Shown here: positions 11,756 through 21,370 of the stretch, piece by piece
How the letters are laid out: every line of letters starts with the position of its first letter
How positions within the stretch are numbered: position 1 is the first letter of the stretch
Assembly: GCF_012272695.1 (NCBI RefSeq)
Contig: NZ_CP050902.1
Location: 868,001-932,000 of the forward strand
Direction of reading: 5' to 3'
DNA from: Nocardioides sp. JQ2195
Lineage (GTDB): Bacteria > Actinomycetota > Actinomycetes > Propionibacteriales > Nocardioidaceae
Length of the DNA stretch: 64,000 bases
The notes under the pieces: generated by a model
What the model saw: the letters and a program-made list of their open reading frames with translations, nothing else
Told to the model about the DNA's origin: nothing
The model's database searches: none
Program-made: the position numbers and the translations under genes

Positions 11756-12856
11756 TCAGGCGGCGTGGGGGCCCGTCACCCTGGTGGCCGAGGTCGCCCC
11801 GTGGCCGTCTCGGAGCCACCCGTAGTGCTCGCCGACCAGCTCGTCGACGGCCGTCGCCCAGCTGCGAGCGATGGCGAGCTCGCGACCCCGGCCGCCGAGC
11901 AGGGCGCGCTGCCGGTCGCCGGCCACGCGGGACACGGCCTCGGCGAAGCCCGACGGGGAGCGTGGGTCGAAGAGGAGCCCGTTCTCCAGTGGTCGCACCA
12001 CGTCGGTGGCCCCGCCTGCCCACGGTGCCACGACCGGGACCCCGCTCGCGGCTGCCTCACGCAGGGCATGGGCGCAGGTCTGCTGCTCGCCCGGGTGCAC
12101 GAGCACGTCGAGCGAGGCCATCGCGGTGGACAGGTCTCCCGGCGCGAGCGCGCCCAGGAACTTCGCGGCGGGAAGTCGGTCCGTGAGCCACTTGCGCTGC
12201 GGTCCGTCCCCGATGACCACCACGCGGATGCCCGGCACCGGGGCGAGCTCGGCCAGGCGTCGTACGCCGTGACGGCGGTGGAGGCTGCCGACGTGTCCGA
12301 CCACGACCCGAGGAGTGGCTTCGAGCTTGCGCCGTGACCAGGCGGCGTGCAGACCCGGGTCACGCAGGCTCGGACTCCACGCCGCGACGTCGACTCCGGG
12401 TGCCCAGACAGGGGCGTCGACACCCAGCGCTGCCAGCCGGTCGCGCATCCAAGCGCAGGTGACCAGGACCTGGCCGGCCCGAGCGCCGACCTTGCGCAGC
12501 CAGCGATCGGCGGTGACCGGTGGGACGGGTGACTGCTGGACCACGAGGCTGCGGCGGCCCTGGAGGCCGGCATGCTCGAGCGCCTTGCGGCCGAGGATTC
12601 CGGGCGAGGCCACGTGCACCAGGTCGGGCGAGAAGTCGGTGAGCGCGGCGGCGACCTGACGTCCGGGCCTGTCGAACGGCCGGATCCGGACGACGGGGGA
12701 GCTGCGGTAGGTCGACAGACCGGGCCCCGGGGCGATCACCTGCACCTCGTGCCCGAGGTCGACCAGTCGGTCGACGACGTGCTTCACGGTCCGTGTGGTG
12801 CCGTCCACGGAGGGATAGAACGACTCGGTCACGACAGAGATCCGACGCGTTTCCAT
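11756..12856 (-). CDS. glycosyltransferase family 4 protein
   Basis: 366 residues, GT-B fold, PimB/MgtA-like. The N-terminal acceptor domain opens with RRISVVTESFYPSVDGTTRTV (residues 3 onward), the usual start of actinobacterial mannosyltransferases of this group. The C-terminal donor domain has VVVGHVGSLHRRHGV, VVVIGDGPQ and the nucleotide-sugar segment EQQTCAHALREAAASGVPVV (about 278-297). Likely role: transfer of a hexose, possibly mannose from GDP-mannose, to a lipid or envelope acceptor at the inner face of the membrane; substrate is inferred from family only. The ATG at 12856 has a GAGG site 9 bases upstream. It lies 24 bp upstream of the yibE/F-like gene on the same strand. Confidence 0.85.
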   Translation of the reverse strand: METRRISVVTESFYPSVDGTTRTVKHVVDRLVDLGHEVQVIAPGPGLSTYRSSPVVRIRPFDRPGRQVAAALTDFSPDLVHVASPGILGRKALEHAGLQGRRSLVVQQSPVPPVTADRWLRKVGARAGQVLVTCAWMRDRLAALGVDAPVWAPGVDVAAWSPSLRDPGLHAAWSRRKLEATPRVVVGHVGSLHRRHGVRRLAELAPVPGIRVVVIGDGPQRKWLTDRLPAAKFLGALAPGDLSTAMASLDVLVHPGEQQTCAHALREAAASGVPVVAPWAGGATDVVRPLENGLLFDPRSPSGFAEAVSRVAGDRQRALLGGRGRELAIARSWATAVDELVGEHYGWLRDGHGATSATRVTGPHAA

Positions 12857-12945
12857 GGCGCCAGCCTCGCCCGACCGGACGTCGTCACGGTGGCAGCGGC
12901 GTGAACGTGCGGGGAACTCCGGGCGGGGCCCACTCGGTGGGGTGT

Positions 12946-12996
12946 CCGGCCCTTGCCCAGCCGGCCCTTGCCCATCAGCCGGCCCTTGTCCATCAG
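12946..12996. repeat. three tandem copies of a 15-18 bp unit
   Basis: Three direct copies of CCGGCCCTTGCCCA(TCAG): 12946-12960, 12961-12978 and 12979-12996, the last with one change. The third copy contains the stop codon of the gene at 12993-13415, so the array sits exactly at its 3' end. Confidence 0.75.
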
Positions 12997-13415
12997 GGAG
13001 AGGTTCGATCCTCACCGAGCGTCCGGGGCGGAACGTCGCCGCGCTCGATCGCTGCGGCCAGGTCCTGGATCTTCTGCCGGCTGTCCGACCAGCCGCCGGC
13101 CTTCACCTCGGACCACGGCCGGAAGCCCTTGCGCGCCTCGACGGTCCAGTGCCGGCCGAGCAGGACACGACCCAGGATGGCGAACGGGAGCACCAGCAGC
13201 ACCAGGAGCAGCTCGAGACCCGCGACCAGGGCCAGGATCACGAACGGCAGCATGATGATCAGGCCGATCAGTCCGATGACCAGGCTGATCGGGTCGTCAC
13301 CCAGGCCGCTGGGCAGGTTCGGACCGGCGTCCACGAACCCCTTGAGCCGTCGCCGCCACGGCACCCAGCGCCGGGTCACTCGCCAGGTCTGGCCGGTGTG
13401 GTCCCTCACCTTCAT
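12993..13415 (-). CDS. small membrane protein of unknown function
   Basis: 140 residues from the ATG at 13415 (MKVRDHTGQTWRVTRRW). After a basic N-terminal region a long hydrophobic block (about residues 47-87, DPISLVIGLIGLIIMLPFV and LVAGLELLLVLLVLPFAIL) gives two membrane helices. A cytoplasmic tail with GRHWTVEARKGFRPWSEVKAGGWSDS follows. This arrangement (Trp/Arg-rich ends, two helices) recurs in actinobacterial proteins of unknown role. Divergent from mutA with 102 bp between the starts; a shared regulatory region is possible but none is recognisable. Confidence 0.75.
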   Translation of the reverse strand: MKVRDHTGQTWRVTRRWVPWRRRLKGFVDAGPNLPSGLGDDPISLVIGLIGLIIMLPFVILALVAGLELLLVLLVLPFAILGRVLLGRHWTVEARKGFRPWSEVKAGGWSDSRQKIQDLAAAIERGDVPPRTLGEDRTSP

Positions 13416-13517
13416 GGGAGGCAGCCTTCCCCGTCGCGTCGCTCCCACACCTGTCCACCAGATGGGAGATCTCACATCGAGTGGCCGAGTCCGGCGCCGT
13501 TCCCTATTGTGCGATCC

Positions 13518-15431
13518 ATGACTTCTGGCCCTGATCCGGACACCGCACAGGACTCGTTGAGCCTGGCCGGTCCCGAGGACCAGCACTCCACCGCGGACTG
13601 GGAGAAGGCCACCGCGGCCGTGCTGCGCAAGACCCGACAGCTGGGCGACGACGCCCCCGACTCCGCGGTGTGGGAGCAATTGACCCGCACCACCCTCGAC
13701 GGGATCGGCGTCGCCCCGCTGGGCACCCGTGACTCCGTCGCCGACCTGCCGGCGGTGGGCCAGCCCGGCGCAGCGCCGTACACCCGAGGTCGTCTGGCGG
13801 ACAAGCCGGAGATCGGCTGGGACATCCGGCCGCACCTGTTCGGCCTCGAGGCCAAGCCGCTCAACGAGGCCGCTCTCGCCGACCTGGAGAACGGCTCCAC
13901 GTCGCTGTGGCTGGAGGTGGGCACGACGCTCGGTGCCGACGACCTCGCCGCGGCGCTCGACGGCGTGTTCATCGACCTGGCTCCTGTCGTGCTCGACGCC
14001 CCCGAGGACCCGGTTGCGGCAGCGGATGCCCTCGCCGCGGTGTTCGCCGACCGTGGAGTCGATCCCGCAGCCGGCACCAACCTCGGCGCCGACCCGATCG
14101 CCGCGCAGGTGCGCGGGGTCTCGACAAGCTCGACCACCGAAGGCACAAGCTCGACCACCGAAGGCACAAGCTCGACCACCGAGGGCACAAGCTCGACCAC
14201 CGACAACGACAACCTCGACGTGCTCGAGCTCGTCGCCACCAGGGCCGAGGAGATGGGTGCGCTCGGCCTGGTCGTCGACGCCACCGCGATCCACGACCGG
14301 GGTGCCTCCGACGCCCAGGAGCTCGGCTACAGCCTGGCCGTGGGCGCCGCCTACCTGCGCCGCCTGACCGCCGAGGGACGCTCCGTCGATGCCGCCCTGG
14401 CGCTCATGGAGTTCCGCTACGCGGCCACCGACGAGCAGTTCCCGACGATCGCGAAGTTCCGCGCGGCCCGTCGGCTCTGGGCGCGCGTCGCCGAGCTGTC
14501 CGGTGCTGCTCCCGAGGCCGGCGGGCAGCGCCAGCACGCGGTGACGTCGCGCCCGATGATGAGCAAGTACGACCCGTGGGTGAACATGCTGCGCACCACC
14601 GTCGCCGCGTTCGCCGCGGGCGTCGGTGGCGCCGAGGCGGTCACGGTGCTGCCGTTCGACTCGACGCTCGGGGTTCCGGACGCCTTCGGACGCCGGATCG
14701 CCCGCAACACCAGCTCCCTGCTGATCTCCGAGTCCCACGTGGCGAAGGTGGTCGACCCGGCGGGCGGCTCCTACGCCGTCGAGAAGCTGACCGACGACCT
14801 GGCCAACGCGGCCTGGGCCGAGTTCGGCCGGATCGAGGAGGCGGGCGGCATCGTGGCCGCCCTCGAGGACGGGTCGCTGCAGTCGCGCATCGACGCGGTG
14901 GTCGCCGAGCGCGACGACCAGGTCGCGCACCGCACCCGCCCGCTGACCGGGGTGAGCGAGTTCCCGAACCTCACGGAGACGTTGCCCGAGCGGCCCGCCC
15001 ACCCGAGCGCGAACGCCGTGCGCCGCTACGGCGCCCCGTTCGAGGACCTGCGTGACGAACCGGCGACCACCCCGGTGTTCCTGGCCACGATGGGCACGAT
15101 CGCCGCCCACACGGCTCGCGCCACCTTCGCCAGCAACCTCTTCGCGGCCGGTGGCATCAGTGTGGTGGCTGCCGGCGCCACGGAGGACGCCGACGCCGTG
15201 CTGGCGGCCTACGACGGCCAGCCGGTGGTCTGCCTCGCCGGTGCAGACAAGGCGTACGCCGCCTGGGGCGCCGAGCTCGTCGCCCGGCTGCGTGAAGCCG
15301 GTGCCCGCCACGTCGTGCTTGCCGGAAAGCCCGGTGACAAGACCGTTTCGCCTGACCTGGTTGACGATTCCGCTGCGGTGGGAGTCGATGCGTTGACCTT
15401 CCTCACCACGACCAGGGAGAAGCTGGCATGA
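13518..15431 (+). CDS. mutA: methylmalonyl-CoA mutase small (beta) subunit
   Basis: Non-catalytic partner of MutB in the adenosylcobalamin-dependent conversion of (R)-methylmalonyl-CoA to succinyl-CoA. 637 residues. The mutase barrel is recognisable ([20 protein letters not shown] with early homology, then [20 protein letters not shown], and later [19 protein letters not shown]), and the degenerate C-terminal domain lacks the cobalamin DxHxxG motif, as normal for MutA. Start is the ATG at 13518 (MTSGPDPDT). Oddity: between about residues 202 and 229 an in-frame array of four 21-bp units encodes repeated S-S-T-T-E-G-T. The stop overlaps the mutB ATG (ATGA), so the subunits are translationally coupled. 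Confidence 0.95.
   Translation: MTSGPDPDTAQDSLSLAGPEDQHSTADWEKATAAVLRKTRQLGDDAPDSAVWEQLTRTTLDGIGVAPLGTRDSVADLPAVGQPGAAPYTRGRLADKPEIGWDIRPHLFGLEAKPLNEAALADLENGSTSLWLEVGTTLGADDLAAALDGVFIDLAPVVLDAPEDPVAAADALAAVFADRGVDPAAGTNLGADPIAAQVRGVSTSSTTEGTSSTTEGTSSTTEGTSSTTDNDNLDVLELVATRAEEMGALGLVVDATAIHDRGASDAQELGYSLAVGAAYLRRLTAEGRSVDAALALMEFRYAATDEQFPTIAKFRAARRLWARVAELSGAAPEAGGQRQHAVTSRPMMSKYDPWVNMLRTTVAAFAAGVGGAEAVTVLPFDSTLGVPDAFGRRIARNTSSLLISESHVAKVVDPAGGSYAVEKLTDDLANAAWAEFGRIEEAGGIVAALEDGSLQSRIDAVVAERDDQVAHRTRPLTGVSEFPNLTETLPERPAHPSANAVRRYGAPFEDLRDEPATTPVFLATMGTIAAHTARATFASNLFAAGGISVVAAGATEDADAVLAAYDGQPVVCLAGADKAYAAWGAELVARLREAGARHVVLAGKPGDKTVSPDLVDDSAAVGVDALTFLTTTREKLA
14119..14204 (+). repeat. 21-bp tandem array inside mutA derived from a dispersed repeat
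   Basis: Starting at TCTCGACAAGCTCGACCACC, the unit ACAAGCTCGACCACCGAAGGC recurs at 14124-14144, 14145-14165 and 14166-14186, with a fourth shortened copy from 14187. Seven codons per unit keep the reading frame. The sequence matches the dispersed GTCTCGA...TCGACCA element also seen at 17689-17779. Confidence 0.88.
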
Positions 15432-17659
15432 GCATTCCTGAATCCTTCGCCGGCCTCCCGCTGAACGGTGACGGTGTTTTCGAGACAGGCGCTGGCGCGC
15501 CTTCCTCAACCACCGCGAAGTCTTCGTCGGTCGAGGAGGTCGCGCAGCGACCGTCCCGAGACCAGGGCACCAGCCGCGCCGAGCCGTGGCAGAGCCCCGA
15601 GGGCATCGCGGTGCTGCCGGTCTACGGCCCCGAGCACCTCGACGGCCTCGACGCCCTCGACACGTTGCCGGGACTCAGCCCGTTCCTGCGTGGCCCCTAC
15701 CCGACGATGTACACCACCCAGCCGTGGACCATCCGGCAGTACGCCGGCTTCTCCACCGCCGAGGAGTCCAACGCGTTCTACCGCCGCAACCTGGCCGCCG
15801 GCCAGAAGGGGCTCTCGGTCGCGTTCGACCTCGCCACCCACCGTGGCTACGACTCCGACCACCCGCGGGTGCGCGGCGACGTCGGTATGGCCGGCGTGGC
15901 GATCGACTCGATCTACGACACCCGCACCCTCTTCGACGGCATCCCGCTCGACGAGATGTCGGTGTCGATGACGATGAACGGCGCCGTGCTACCGGTGCTG
16001 GCGCTCTACATCGCCGCCGCCGAGGAGCAGGGGGTGAAGCCGGAACAGCTCGCGGGGACCATCCAGAACGACATCCTCAAGGAGTTCATGGTCCGCAACA
16101 CCTACATCTACCCGCCGGCCCCGTCGATGCGGATCATCTCCGACATCTTCAGCTACACCTCGGCGAAGATGCCGCGCTTCAACTCGATCTCGATCTCCGG
16201 GTACCACATCCAGGAGGCCGGGGCCACGAACGACCTCGAGCTCGCCTACACGCTGGCCGACGGTGTGGAGTACATCCGCGCGGGCCTCGAGACCGGGATG
16301 ACGATCGACCAGTTCGCGCCTCGTCTGAGCTTCTTCTGGGCGATCGGGATGAACTTCTACATGGAGGTCGCCAAGATGCGCGCGGCCCGGGCCCTGTGGG
16401 CCCGGTTGGTGCGCCAGTTCAACCCGGAGAACCCGAAGTCGCTCTCGTTGCGCACGCACTCGCAGACCTCCGGCTGGTCGCTGACCGCACAGGACGTCTA
16501 CAACAACGTGGGGCGTACGGCGATCGAGGCGATGGCCGCGACCCAGGGCCACACCCAGTCGCTGCACACCAACGCCCTCGACGAGGCGATCGCGCTGCCG
16601 ACCGACTTCTCGGCCCGCATCGCGCGCAACACCCAGCTGCTGCTGCAGCAGGAGTCGCGGACCACCGAGATCATCGACCCGTGGGCCGGCTCCTACTACG
16701 TGGAGAAGCTCACCCACGACCTGGCCGAGCGTGCCTGGAAGCACATCCAGGAGGCCGAGGCCGCCGGTGGCATGGCCGCCGCGATCGAGCAGGGCATCCC
16801 CAAGATGCGCATCGAGGAAGCGGCCGCGCGCACCCAGGCGCGACTCGACTCGGGTGCCCAGAAGCTGATCGGCGTGAACACCTATCGGCTGCCCGTCGAG
16901 GACAAGCTCGACGTGCTCAAGGTCGACAACGACGACGTCTACCGCCAGCAGATCGCCAAGCTCGAGCGGCTCCGTGCCGAGCGCGACGACGACGCGGTAC
17001 GCCGTACGCTCGAAGCCCTCACGAACTCCGCCGAGCGCGGTGCCGCCAAGGGCTCGCTCGACGGCAACCTGCTGGCCCTGGCCGTCGACGCGGCTCATGC
17101 CAAGGCCACCGTCGGTGAGATCTCCGAGGCCCTCGAGAAGGTCTACGGACGTCACCAGGCCGTGATCCGTACGATCAGCGGTGTGTACAAGTCCGAAGCA
17201 GCAGAGGGCGGCGACTCCGCCGTCGCCGCCGTCGTCGCCGCGACGGAGAAGTTCGAGGAGGACGAGGGCCGTCGCCCCCGCATCCTCGTCGCGAAGATGG
17301 GCCAGGACGGCCATGACCGTGGCCAGAAGGTCGTCGTCACCGCGTTCGCCGACATGGGCTTCGACGTCGACGTGGGCCCGCTGTTCTCCACGCCCGAGGA
17401 GGTCGCGCAGCAAGCTGTCGACGCCGACGTGCACATCGTCGGTGTCTCCTCGCTCGCCGCGGGCCACCTCACGCTGCTGCCAGCCCTCAAGCGGGCGCTG
17501 GCCGAGCTCGGGCGTCCGGACATCATGATCGTCATCGGTGGTGTGATCCCGCCCGACGACGTCGAGACGCTCAAGGAGATGGGCGCGGCTGCCGTGTTCC
17601 TCCCCGGCACGGTGATCGCTGATTCCGCGATCGACCTGCTGGCGAAGCTCTCGTCGTGA
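15428..17659 (+). CDS. mutB: methylmalonyl-CoA mutase large (alpha) subunit
   Basis: Catalytic subunit, 743 residues. Substrate barrel: [20 protein letters not shown] (about 93-112), [19 protein letters not shown] (about 130-148), and [15 protein letters not shown] (about 345). C-terminal cobalamin domain: [12 protein letters not shown] (about 622-633) contains the DxHxxG cobalt-ligand motif, followed by the [12 protein letters not shown] and [10 protein letters not shown] segments. The ATG at 15428 overlaps the mutA stop. The first 50 residues are a Ser/Thr/Ala-rich, poorly conserved linker. Followed after a repeat-containing gap by the chaperone gene meaB. Confidence 0.97.
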   Translation: MSIPESFAGLPLNGDGVFETGAGAPSSTTAKSSSVEEVAQRPSRDQGTSRAEPWQSPEGIAVLPVYGPEHLDGLDALDTLPGLSPFLRGPYPTMYTTQPWTIRQYAGFSTAEESNAFYRRNLAAGQKGLSVAFDLATHRGYDSDHPRVRGDVGMAGVAIDSIYDTRTLFDGIPLDEMSVSMTMNGAVLPVLALYIAAAEEQGVKPEQLAGTIQNDILKEFMVRNTYIYPPAPSMRIISDIFSYTSAKMPRFNSISISGYHIQEAGATNDLELAYTLADGVEYIRAGLETGMTIDQFAPRLSFFWAIGMNFYMEVAKMRAARALWARLVRQFNPENPKSLSLRTHSQTSGWSLTAQDVYNNVGRTAIEAMAATQGHTQSLHTNALDEAIALPTDFSARIARNTQLLLQQESRTTEIIDPWAGSYYVEKLTHDLAERAWKHIQEAEAAGGMAAAIEQGIPKMRIEEAAARTQARLDSGAQKLIGVNTYRLPVEDKLDVLKVDNDDVYRQQIAKLERLRAERDDDAVRRTLEALTNSAERGAAKGSLDGNLLALAVDAAHAKATVGEISEALEKVYGRHQAVIRTISGVYKSEAAEGGDSAVAAVVAATEKFEEDEGRRPRILVAKMGQDGHDRGQKVVVTAFADMGFDVDVGPLFSTPEEVAQQAVDADVHIVGVSSLAAGHLTLLPALKRALAELGRPDIMIVIGGVIPPDDVETLKEMGAAAVFLPGTVIADSAIDLLAKLSS

Positions 17660-17688
17660 CCTGTCCTCAACCTCGGTCGGGGGGCGGA

Positions 17689-17779
17689 GTCTCGAGGCAC
17701 CCGCTCCTTCGTCGCGGGCACTCGACCAGCGCCTCTGTTGGGTGGTCGAGCAGCGAGCGCCGGCGAGCGCATCGAGACC
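17689..17779. repeat. inverted pair of a dispersed actinobacterial repeat element
   Basis: The left arm 17689-17728 begins GTCTCGAG and ends CTCGACCA; the right arm 17743-17779 begins TGGTCGAG and ends ATCGAGACC. Their ends are complementary, giving a large imperfect hairpin. A related sequence is embedded in mutA at 14119-14204. From memory, similar elements are common between genes in Nocardioides-type genomes. Confidence 0.75.
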
Positions 17780-17792
17780 CACGGACCGATTC

Positions 17793-18776
17793 GTGAGCCG
17801 GCGAGAGGTCGACGTCCCGGAGCTCGTCGCGGGCGTCCGTGAGGGACGACGCGCGGCGGTGTCCCGGGCGATCACGCTCGTGGAGTCCTCACGTCCGGAT
17901 CACCGACTCGCCGCGCGCGAGCTCCTCGCCGCGCTGACCCCGGACTCCGGCAACGCGGTGCGCGTGGGTGTCTCCGGGGTGCCCGGCGTCGGCAAGTCGA
18001 CCTTCATCGAGGCGCTCGGCACGAAGCTGGTCGACGGCGGCCACAAGGTGGGGGTGCTGGCGGTCGACCCGTCCTCGGTGCGCACCGGTGGCTCCGTCCT
18101 CGGCGACAAGACCCGGATGTCGCGGCTCTCCGCCAGCCCGGGGGCCTACATCCGGCCGTCGCCCTCGGCCGGCACCCTCGGCGGCGTGGCCCGTGCGACG
18201 ACCCAGGCGATGATCATCCTCGAGGCAGCCGGGCACGACGTGGTGCTGGTCGAGACCGTCGGAGTCGGTCAGTCCGAGGTGACCGTGGCCGGCATGGTCG
18301 ACACCTTCCTGTTCCTGACCCTGGCCCGCACCGGTGACCAGCTGCAGGGCATCAAGAAGGGCATCCTCGAGATCGCCGACGTGATCGCGGTGAACAAGGC
18401 GGACCAGGACCACGAGGGAGAGGCCCGGGTCGCGGCCCGCGAGCTCGCCGGGGCCATGCGCCTGGTGCAGGGCAGGGGGGAGTGGGCGTCACCGGTGGTG
18501 ACCTGCTCCGCGCTCACCGACGTCGGCATCGACGACGTCTGGGAGCGCATCCTCAGTCACCGCGAGCACCTCGGCGAGGACGGGTTGGCGGGCAAGCGTG
18601 CGAACCAGCAGCTCGAGTTCACCTGGGCGCTGGTGCGTGACGAGCTGGCCGACCGGCTGCGTCGCTCCCCGGGCGTGGCAGCGGTGCGTGACGACGTACG
18701 CCGCTCGGTGCTGGACGGCGAGATGGCCGCGCCGGAGGCCGCCGACCGCATCCTCGCGGCGTACGACGGGACCTGA
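17793..18776 (+). CDS. meaB: methylmalonyl-CoA mutase-associated GTPase
   Basis: P-loop GTPase of the MeaB/ArgK family, which protects methylmalonyl-CoA mutase and gates cobalamin loading. Visible: Walker A GVPGVGKST (about residues 60-68), LAVDPSSVRTGGSVLGDKTRM (starting about 85), ETVGVGQSE (about 151-159), and the base-specificity motif NKAD (about 200-203). Start: I prefer the GTG at 17793 (327 residues, SRREVDVPELV). An in-frame GTG at 17742 would give 344 residues, but its extra codons lie within the dispersed repeat. No strong ribosome site is seen at either. It follows mutAB, as in many bacteria. Confidence 0.93.
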   Translation: MSRREVDVPELVAGVREGRRAAVSRAITLVESSRPDHRLAARELLAALTPDSGNAVRVGVSGVPGVGKSTFIEALGTKLVDGGHKVGVLAVDPSSVRTGGSVLGDKTRMSRLSASPGAYIRPSPSAGTLGGVARATTQAMIILEAAGHDVVLVETVGVGQSEVTVAGMVDTFLFLTLARTGDQLQGIKKGILEIADVIAVNKADQDHEGEARVAARELAGAMRLVQGRGEWASPVVTCSALTDVGIDDVWERILSHREHLGEDGLAGKRANQQLEFTWALVRDELADRLRRSPGVAAVRDDVRRSVLDGEMAAPEAADRILAAYDGT

Positions 18777-18836
18777 CCGGGGAGGGCGTGGACGCCGACG
18801 TGCTGGACCGTTCCCGACGGATATGCTCGGAGGGAC

Positions 18837-20012
18837 ATGTCTGAGGCCCACGAGATCATCGCCACCGTGCTGGAGAAGTACGCCACCGAGCTCCTGGAGT
18901 TCCGGCGCGACCTGCATGCCCACCCCGAGCTGTCCTGGAGCGAGGCACGCACGACGGAGCTCGTCGCCGGACGCCTCGAGCAGGCCGGGGTCCGGGTGCG
19001 TCGGCTGCCGCGCAACGGCTTGATCGCCGAGGTCGGCGAGTCCGGTCCCGTGGTGGCGCTCCGCGCTGACCTCGACGCCCTCCCGGTCGAGGACCGGAGC
19101 GGCGACCCGTGGTCCAGCACGGTCCCCGGCGTCGCACACGCGTGTGGGCACGACGTCCACACCACGTCGTTGCTGGGCGCCGGACTCGCCCTGACCGAGC
19201 TCGCCGACCGCGGCATGCTGGCCGGCCGAGTGCGACTCCTGTTCCAGCCGGCCGAGGAAGTCATGCCCGGGGGCGCGCTCGAGATGCTGGCGCGCGAGGC
19301 GCTCACCGGCGTCGACCGGATCTTCTGCCTGCACTGCGACCCCACGCTCGACGTCGGCAGCGTCGGCCTCCGGGAGGGGGCGTTGACCGGAGCCGCCGAT
19401 GCGCTCGACGTGCGCCTGGTCGGCAAGGGCGGGCACACCTCCCGCCCCCACCTCACGGAGGACCTGACCTTCGCGCTCGGCAAGCTGGTCACCGAGCTGC
19501 CCGCAGTCCTGTCGCGCCGACTCGACCCGCGGGCCGGCGTCAGTGTGGTGTGGGGCCTGGTCCACGCCGGCGCCATCCACAACGTCATCCCGTCGACCGG
19601 GCGGGTCGCCGGCACGGTGCGGATGCTCGACGCGGTGGCCTGGCACGGAGCCGAGGACCTGGTCCGCCAGTTCGTCGACCAGATCATCGCGCCGTACGGC
19701 GTCGCGGCGGAGATCGGCTACGTGCGCGGCGTCCCACCGGTGGTCAACGACCACGAAGCCGTCGGCGCGCTCGGTCGGTCCGTGGCCAAGGTGCTGGGAC
19801 CCGACGGGGCAGTCGCGACGATGCAGAGCCTCGGAGGCGAGGACTTCGGCTGGTACCTCGAGCACGTCCCCGGTGCCATGGGCCGCCTCGGGACACGGAC
19901 GCCGGGTGGTCCGACGTACGACCTCCACCAGGGCGACCTGCGCATCGACGAGCGCGCCATCGGCATCGGCGCCGCAGTCCTCGCCGGCGCTGCGCTGGAG
20001 TCCTTCGGCTGA
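18837..20012 (+). CDS. M20 family amidohydrolase
   Basis: 391 residues. Metal-dependent hydrolase of the hippurate/N-acyl-amino-acid type. Visible: FRRDLHAHPELSWSE (about 23-37), metal-binding HACGHDVHTT (about 101-110), FQPAEEVMPGGALEML (about 136-151) with the catalytic Glu pair, the dimerisation-domain start GKGGHTSRPH (about 197-206), and SLGGEDFGWYLE (about 332-343). The probable reaction is release of an amino acid from an N-acyl substrate; the exact substrate is unknown. Related amiA/amiB genes lie near deoD in mycobacteria. Start ATG at 18837. It lies 60 bp after meaB. Confidence 0.9.
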   Translation: MSEAHEIIATVLEKYATELLEFRRDLHAHPELSWSEARTTELVAGRLEQAGVRVRRLPRNGLIAEVGESGPVVALRADLDALPVEDRSGDPWSSTVPGVAHACGHDVHTTSLLGAGLALTELADRGMLAGRVRLLFQPAEEVMPGGALEMLAREALTGVDRIFCLHCDPTLDVGSVGLREGALTGAADALDVRLVGKGGHTSRPHLTEDLTFALGKLVTELPAVLSRRLDPRAGVSVVWGLVHAGAIHNVIPSTGRVAGTVRMLDAVAWHGAEDLVRQFVDQIIAPYGVAAEIGYVRGVPPVVNDHEAVGALGRSVAKVLGPDGAVATMQSLGGEDFGWYLEHVPGAMGRLGTRTPGGPTYDLHQGDLRIDERAIGIGAAVLAGAALESFG

Positions 20013-20177
20013 ACGCCGGTGCCGAGGACGTCACGGCCCGGACACTTCGCCCGCGGCAGTGGTCGATCACCGGCAGGTAACAGTTCTCCGGGAATCCATC
20101 TTTTTCGCCGACGGTGGGCTTAGTGTGACCCGGTGGCCCGGGATCCGCGGGGCCGAAACCGAACTCAGGAGGACGCC

Positions 20178-21272
20178 GTGAAGAAGACGGCACGCATTGC
20201 AGTAGCGCTGAGCCTGGCCGCGCTTGCGCTCGCCGGGTGTGGGGAGCGCCCCGGCGACGACGACTCGAACGCCTCGGGTGAGCCCAGCTCGAGCTCGAGT
20301 GAATCCTCGACCACGCCCAAGGAGAGCCACCCCGACTTCAAGGCGTGCATGGTCTCCGACTCCGGCGGCTTCGACGACAAGTCGTTCAACCAGACCTCCC
20401 ACGACGGCCTCGTGAAGGCCAAGGAGGACTTCGGCATCCAGACCGCCGAGGCCGAGTCGAAGTCCGACTCCGACTACGCCGCCAACCTGGAGAACCTCGC
20501 CAAGGCTGGTTGCAACCACATCAGCACCGTCGGCTTCCTGCTCGGCGACGCGACCGAGGCCGCCGCGAAGAAGCACAAGAAGATCGACTACTCGATCGTC
20601 GACTTCGGCTACGCCAAGCCTCCGAAGAACGTCAAGGGCCTCGGCTTCGCCACCGACCAGCCGGCCTTCCTGGCCGGTTACCTGGCTGCCTCGCAGACCG
20701 AGTCGGGGATCGTCGGCACCTTCGGTGGCGCCAAGATCCCGACCGTGACCATCTTCATGGACGGTTTCGTCAAGGGCGTCGAGTACCACAACCAGGAGAA
20801 GGGCACCGACGTCAAGGTCGTCGGCTGGGACGTCGACAAGCAGAACGGTTCGTTCACCGACGACTTCGAGAACCAGTCGAAGGGCCAGTCGCTGGCCGAG
20901 GCGCTGATCCGCCAGGGCGCCGACATCGTCATGCCGGTCGCCGGCCCGGCCGGGCTCGGTGGACTGCAGGCCGTCAAGCAGGCTGACAAGAAGGCGATCT
21001 GGGTCGACACCGACGGTTGCGTCTCCGCCGCCGAGTACTGCGACATCCTGCTCAGCTCCGTCATGAAGGGCATGGACGTGGCCGTCGAGGATGCCATCAA
21101 GTCCTCCATCGACGAGTCGTTCACCAACGAGCCGTACACCGGCACGCTCGAGAACGGCGGCGTCTCGCTGGCTCCGTACCACGAGTTCGACGGCGACATC
21201 GACCAGGAGACCAAGGACGAGATCGAAGCTCTCAAGGAGAAGATCATCTCGGGAGAAGTCACCGTCTCCTGA
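20178..21272 (+). CDS. BMP-family ABC transporter substrate-binding lipoprotein
   Basis: 364 residues. Nucleoside-binding lipoprotein (PnrA/BmpA family) of an ABC importer. The signal peptide has a lipobox LALAGC with the acylated Cys at about 21, then a Ser/Glu-rich linker. The mature domain begins ACMVSDSGGFDDKSFNQTS (about 54-72), the hallmark ligand-binding start of the family, and continues with GADIVMPVAGPAGLG and AIWVDTDG. Start: the GTG at 20178 has AGGAGG 6 bases upstream. The gene is separated from the ATPase gene by a strong hairpin, so it may be expressed at a higher level than the rest of the transporter. Confidence 0.94.
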   Translation: MKKTARIAVALSLAALALAGCGERPGDDDSNASGEPSSSSSESSTTPKESHPDFKACMVSDSGGFDDKSFNQTSHDGLVKAKEDFGIQTAEAESKSDSDYAANLENLAKAGCNHISTVGFLLGDATEAAAKKHKKIDYSIVDFGYAKPPKNVKGLGFATDQPAFLAGYLAASQTESGIVGTFGGAKIPTVTIFMDGFVKGVEYHNQEKGTDVKVVGWDVDKQNGSFTDDFENQSKGQSLAEALIRQGADIVMPVAGPAGLGGLQAVKQADKKAIWVDTDGCVSAAEYCDILLSSVMKGMDVAVEDAIKSSIDESFTNEPYTGTLENGGVSLAPYHEFDGDIDQETKDEIEALKEKIISGEVTVS

Positions 21273-21290
21273 TGGCTCCAGCAGCACGAT

Positions 21291-21324
21291 GATCGGGGCG
21301 GGAACCACGGTTCCCGCCCCGATC
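21291..21324 (+). terminator. intra-operon hairpin after the binding-protein gene
   Basis: A perfect 16-bp inverted repeat (GATCGGGGCGGGAACC and its complement) separated by AC, 18 bp after the lipoprotein stop and 47 bp before the ATPase start. It is followed by CGTCTCATC, with no T-run. It may partly terminate transcription or stabilise the upstream mRNA. Confidence 0.75.
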
Positions 21325-21370
21325 CGTCTCATCTATCCTTCCTACGACCGCCATCGCACAAGGGAGTGCC

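Noticed and set aside
13416-13517. Cobalamin riboswitch in front of mutA
   Set aside because: The gap is only 102 bases and shows no B12-box-like conserved sequence or suitable structure.
12993-15509. Very long minus-strand open frame opposite mutA
   Set aside because: Only its last 140 codons (12993-13415) look like a protein. The rest lies antisense to the clear mutA gene and has the His/Arg/Gly-rich composition of a high-GC shadow frame.
17742-17793. Upstream start for meaB at 17742
   Set aside because: In frame, but its extra codons fall within a dispersed repeat element. The 17793 start gives the family N-terminus. Not proven either way.
15989-17875. Long minus-strand open frame opposite mutB
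   Set aside because: Antisense to mutB; the composition is low-complexity His/Val/Gly/Arg with no recognisable domain. mutB carries complete motifs including DxHxxG.
20098-20126. Promoter for the BMP lipoprotein gene (TAGTGT as -10)
   Set aside because: A TAGTGT box is present at 20121-20126 but there is no convincing -35 hexamer at the right distance, so it is not listed as a feature.
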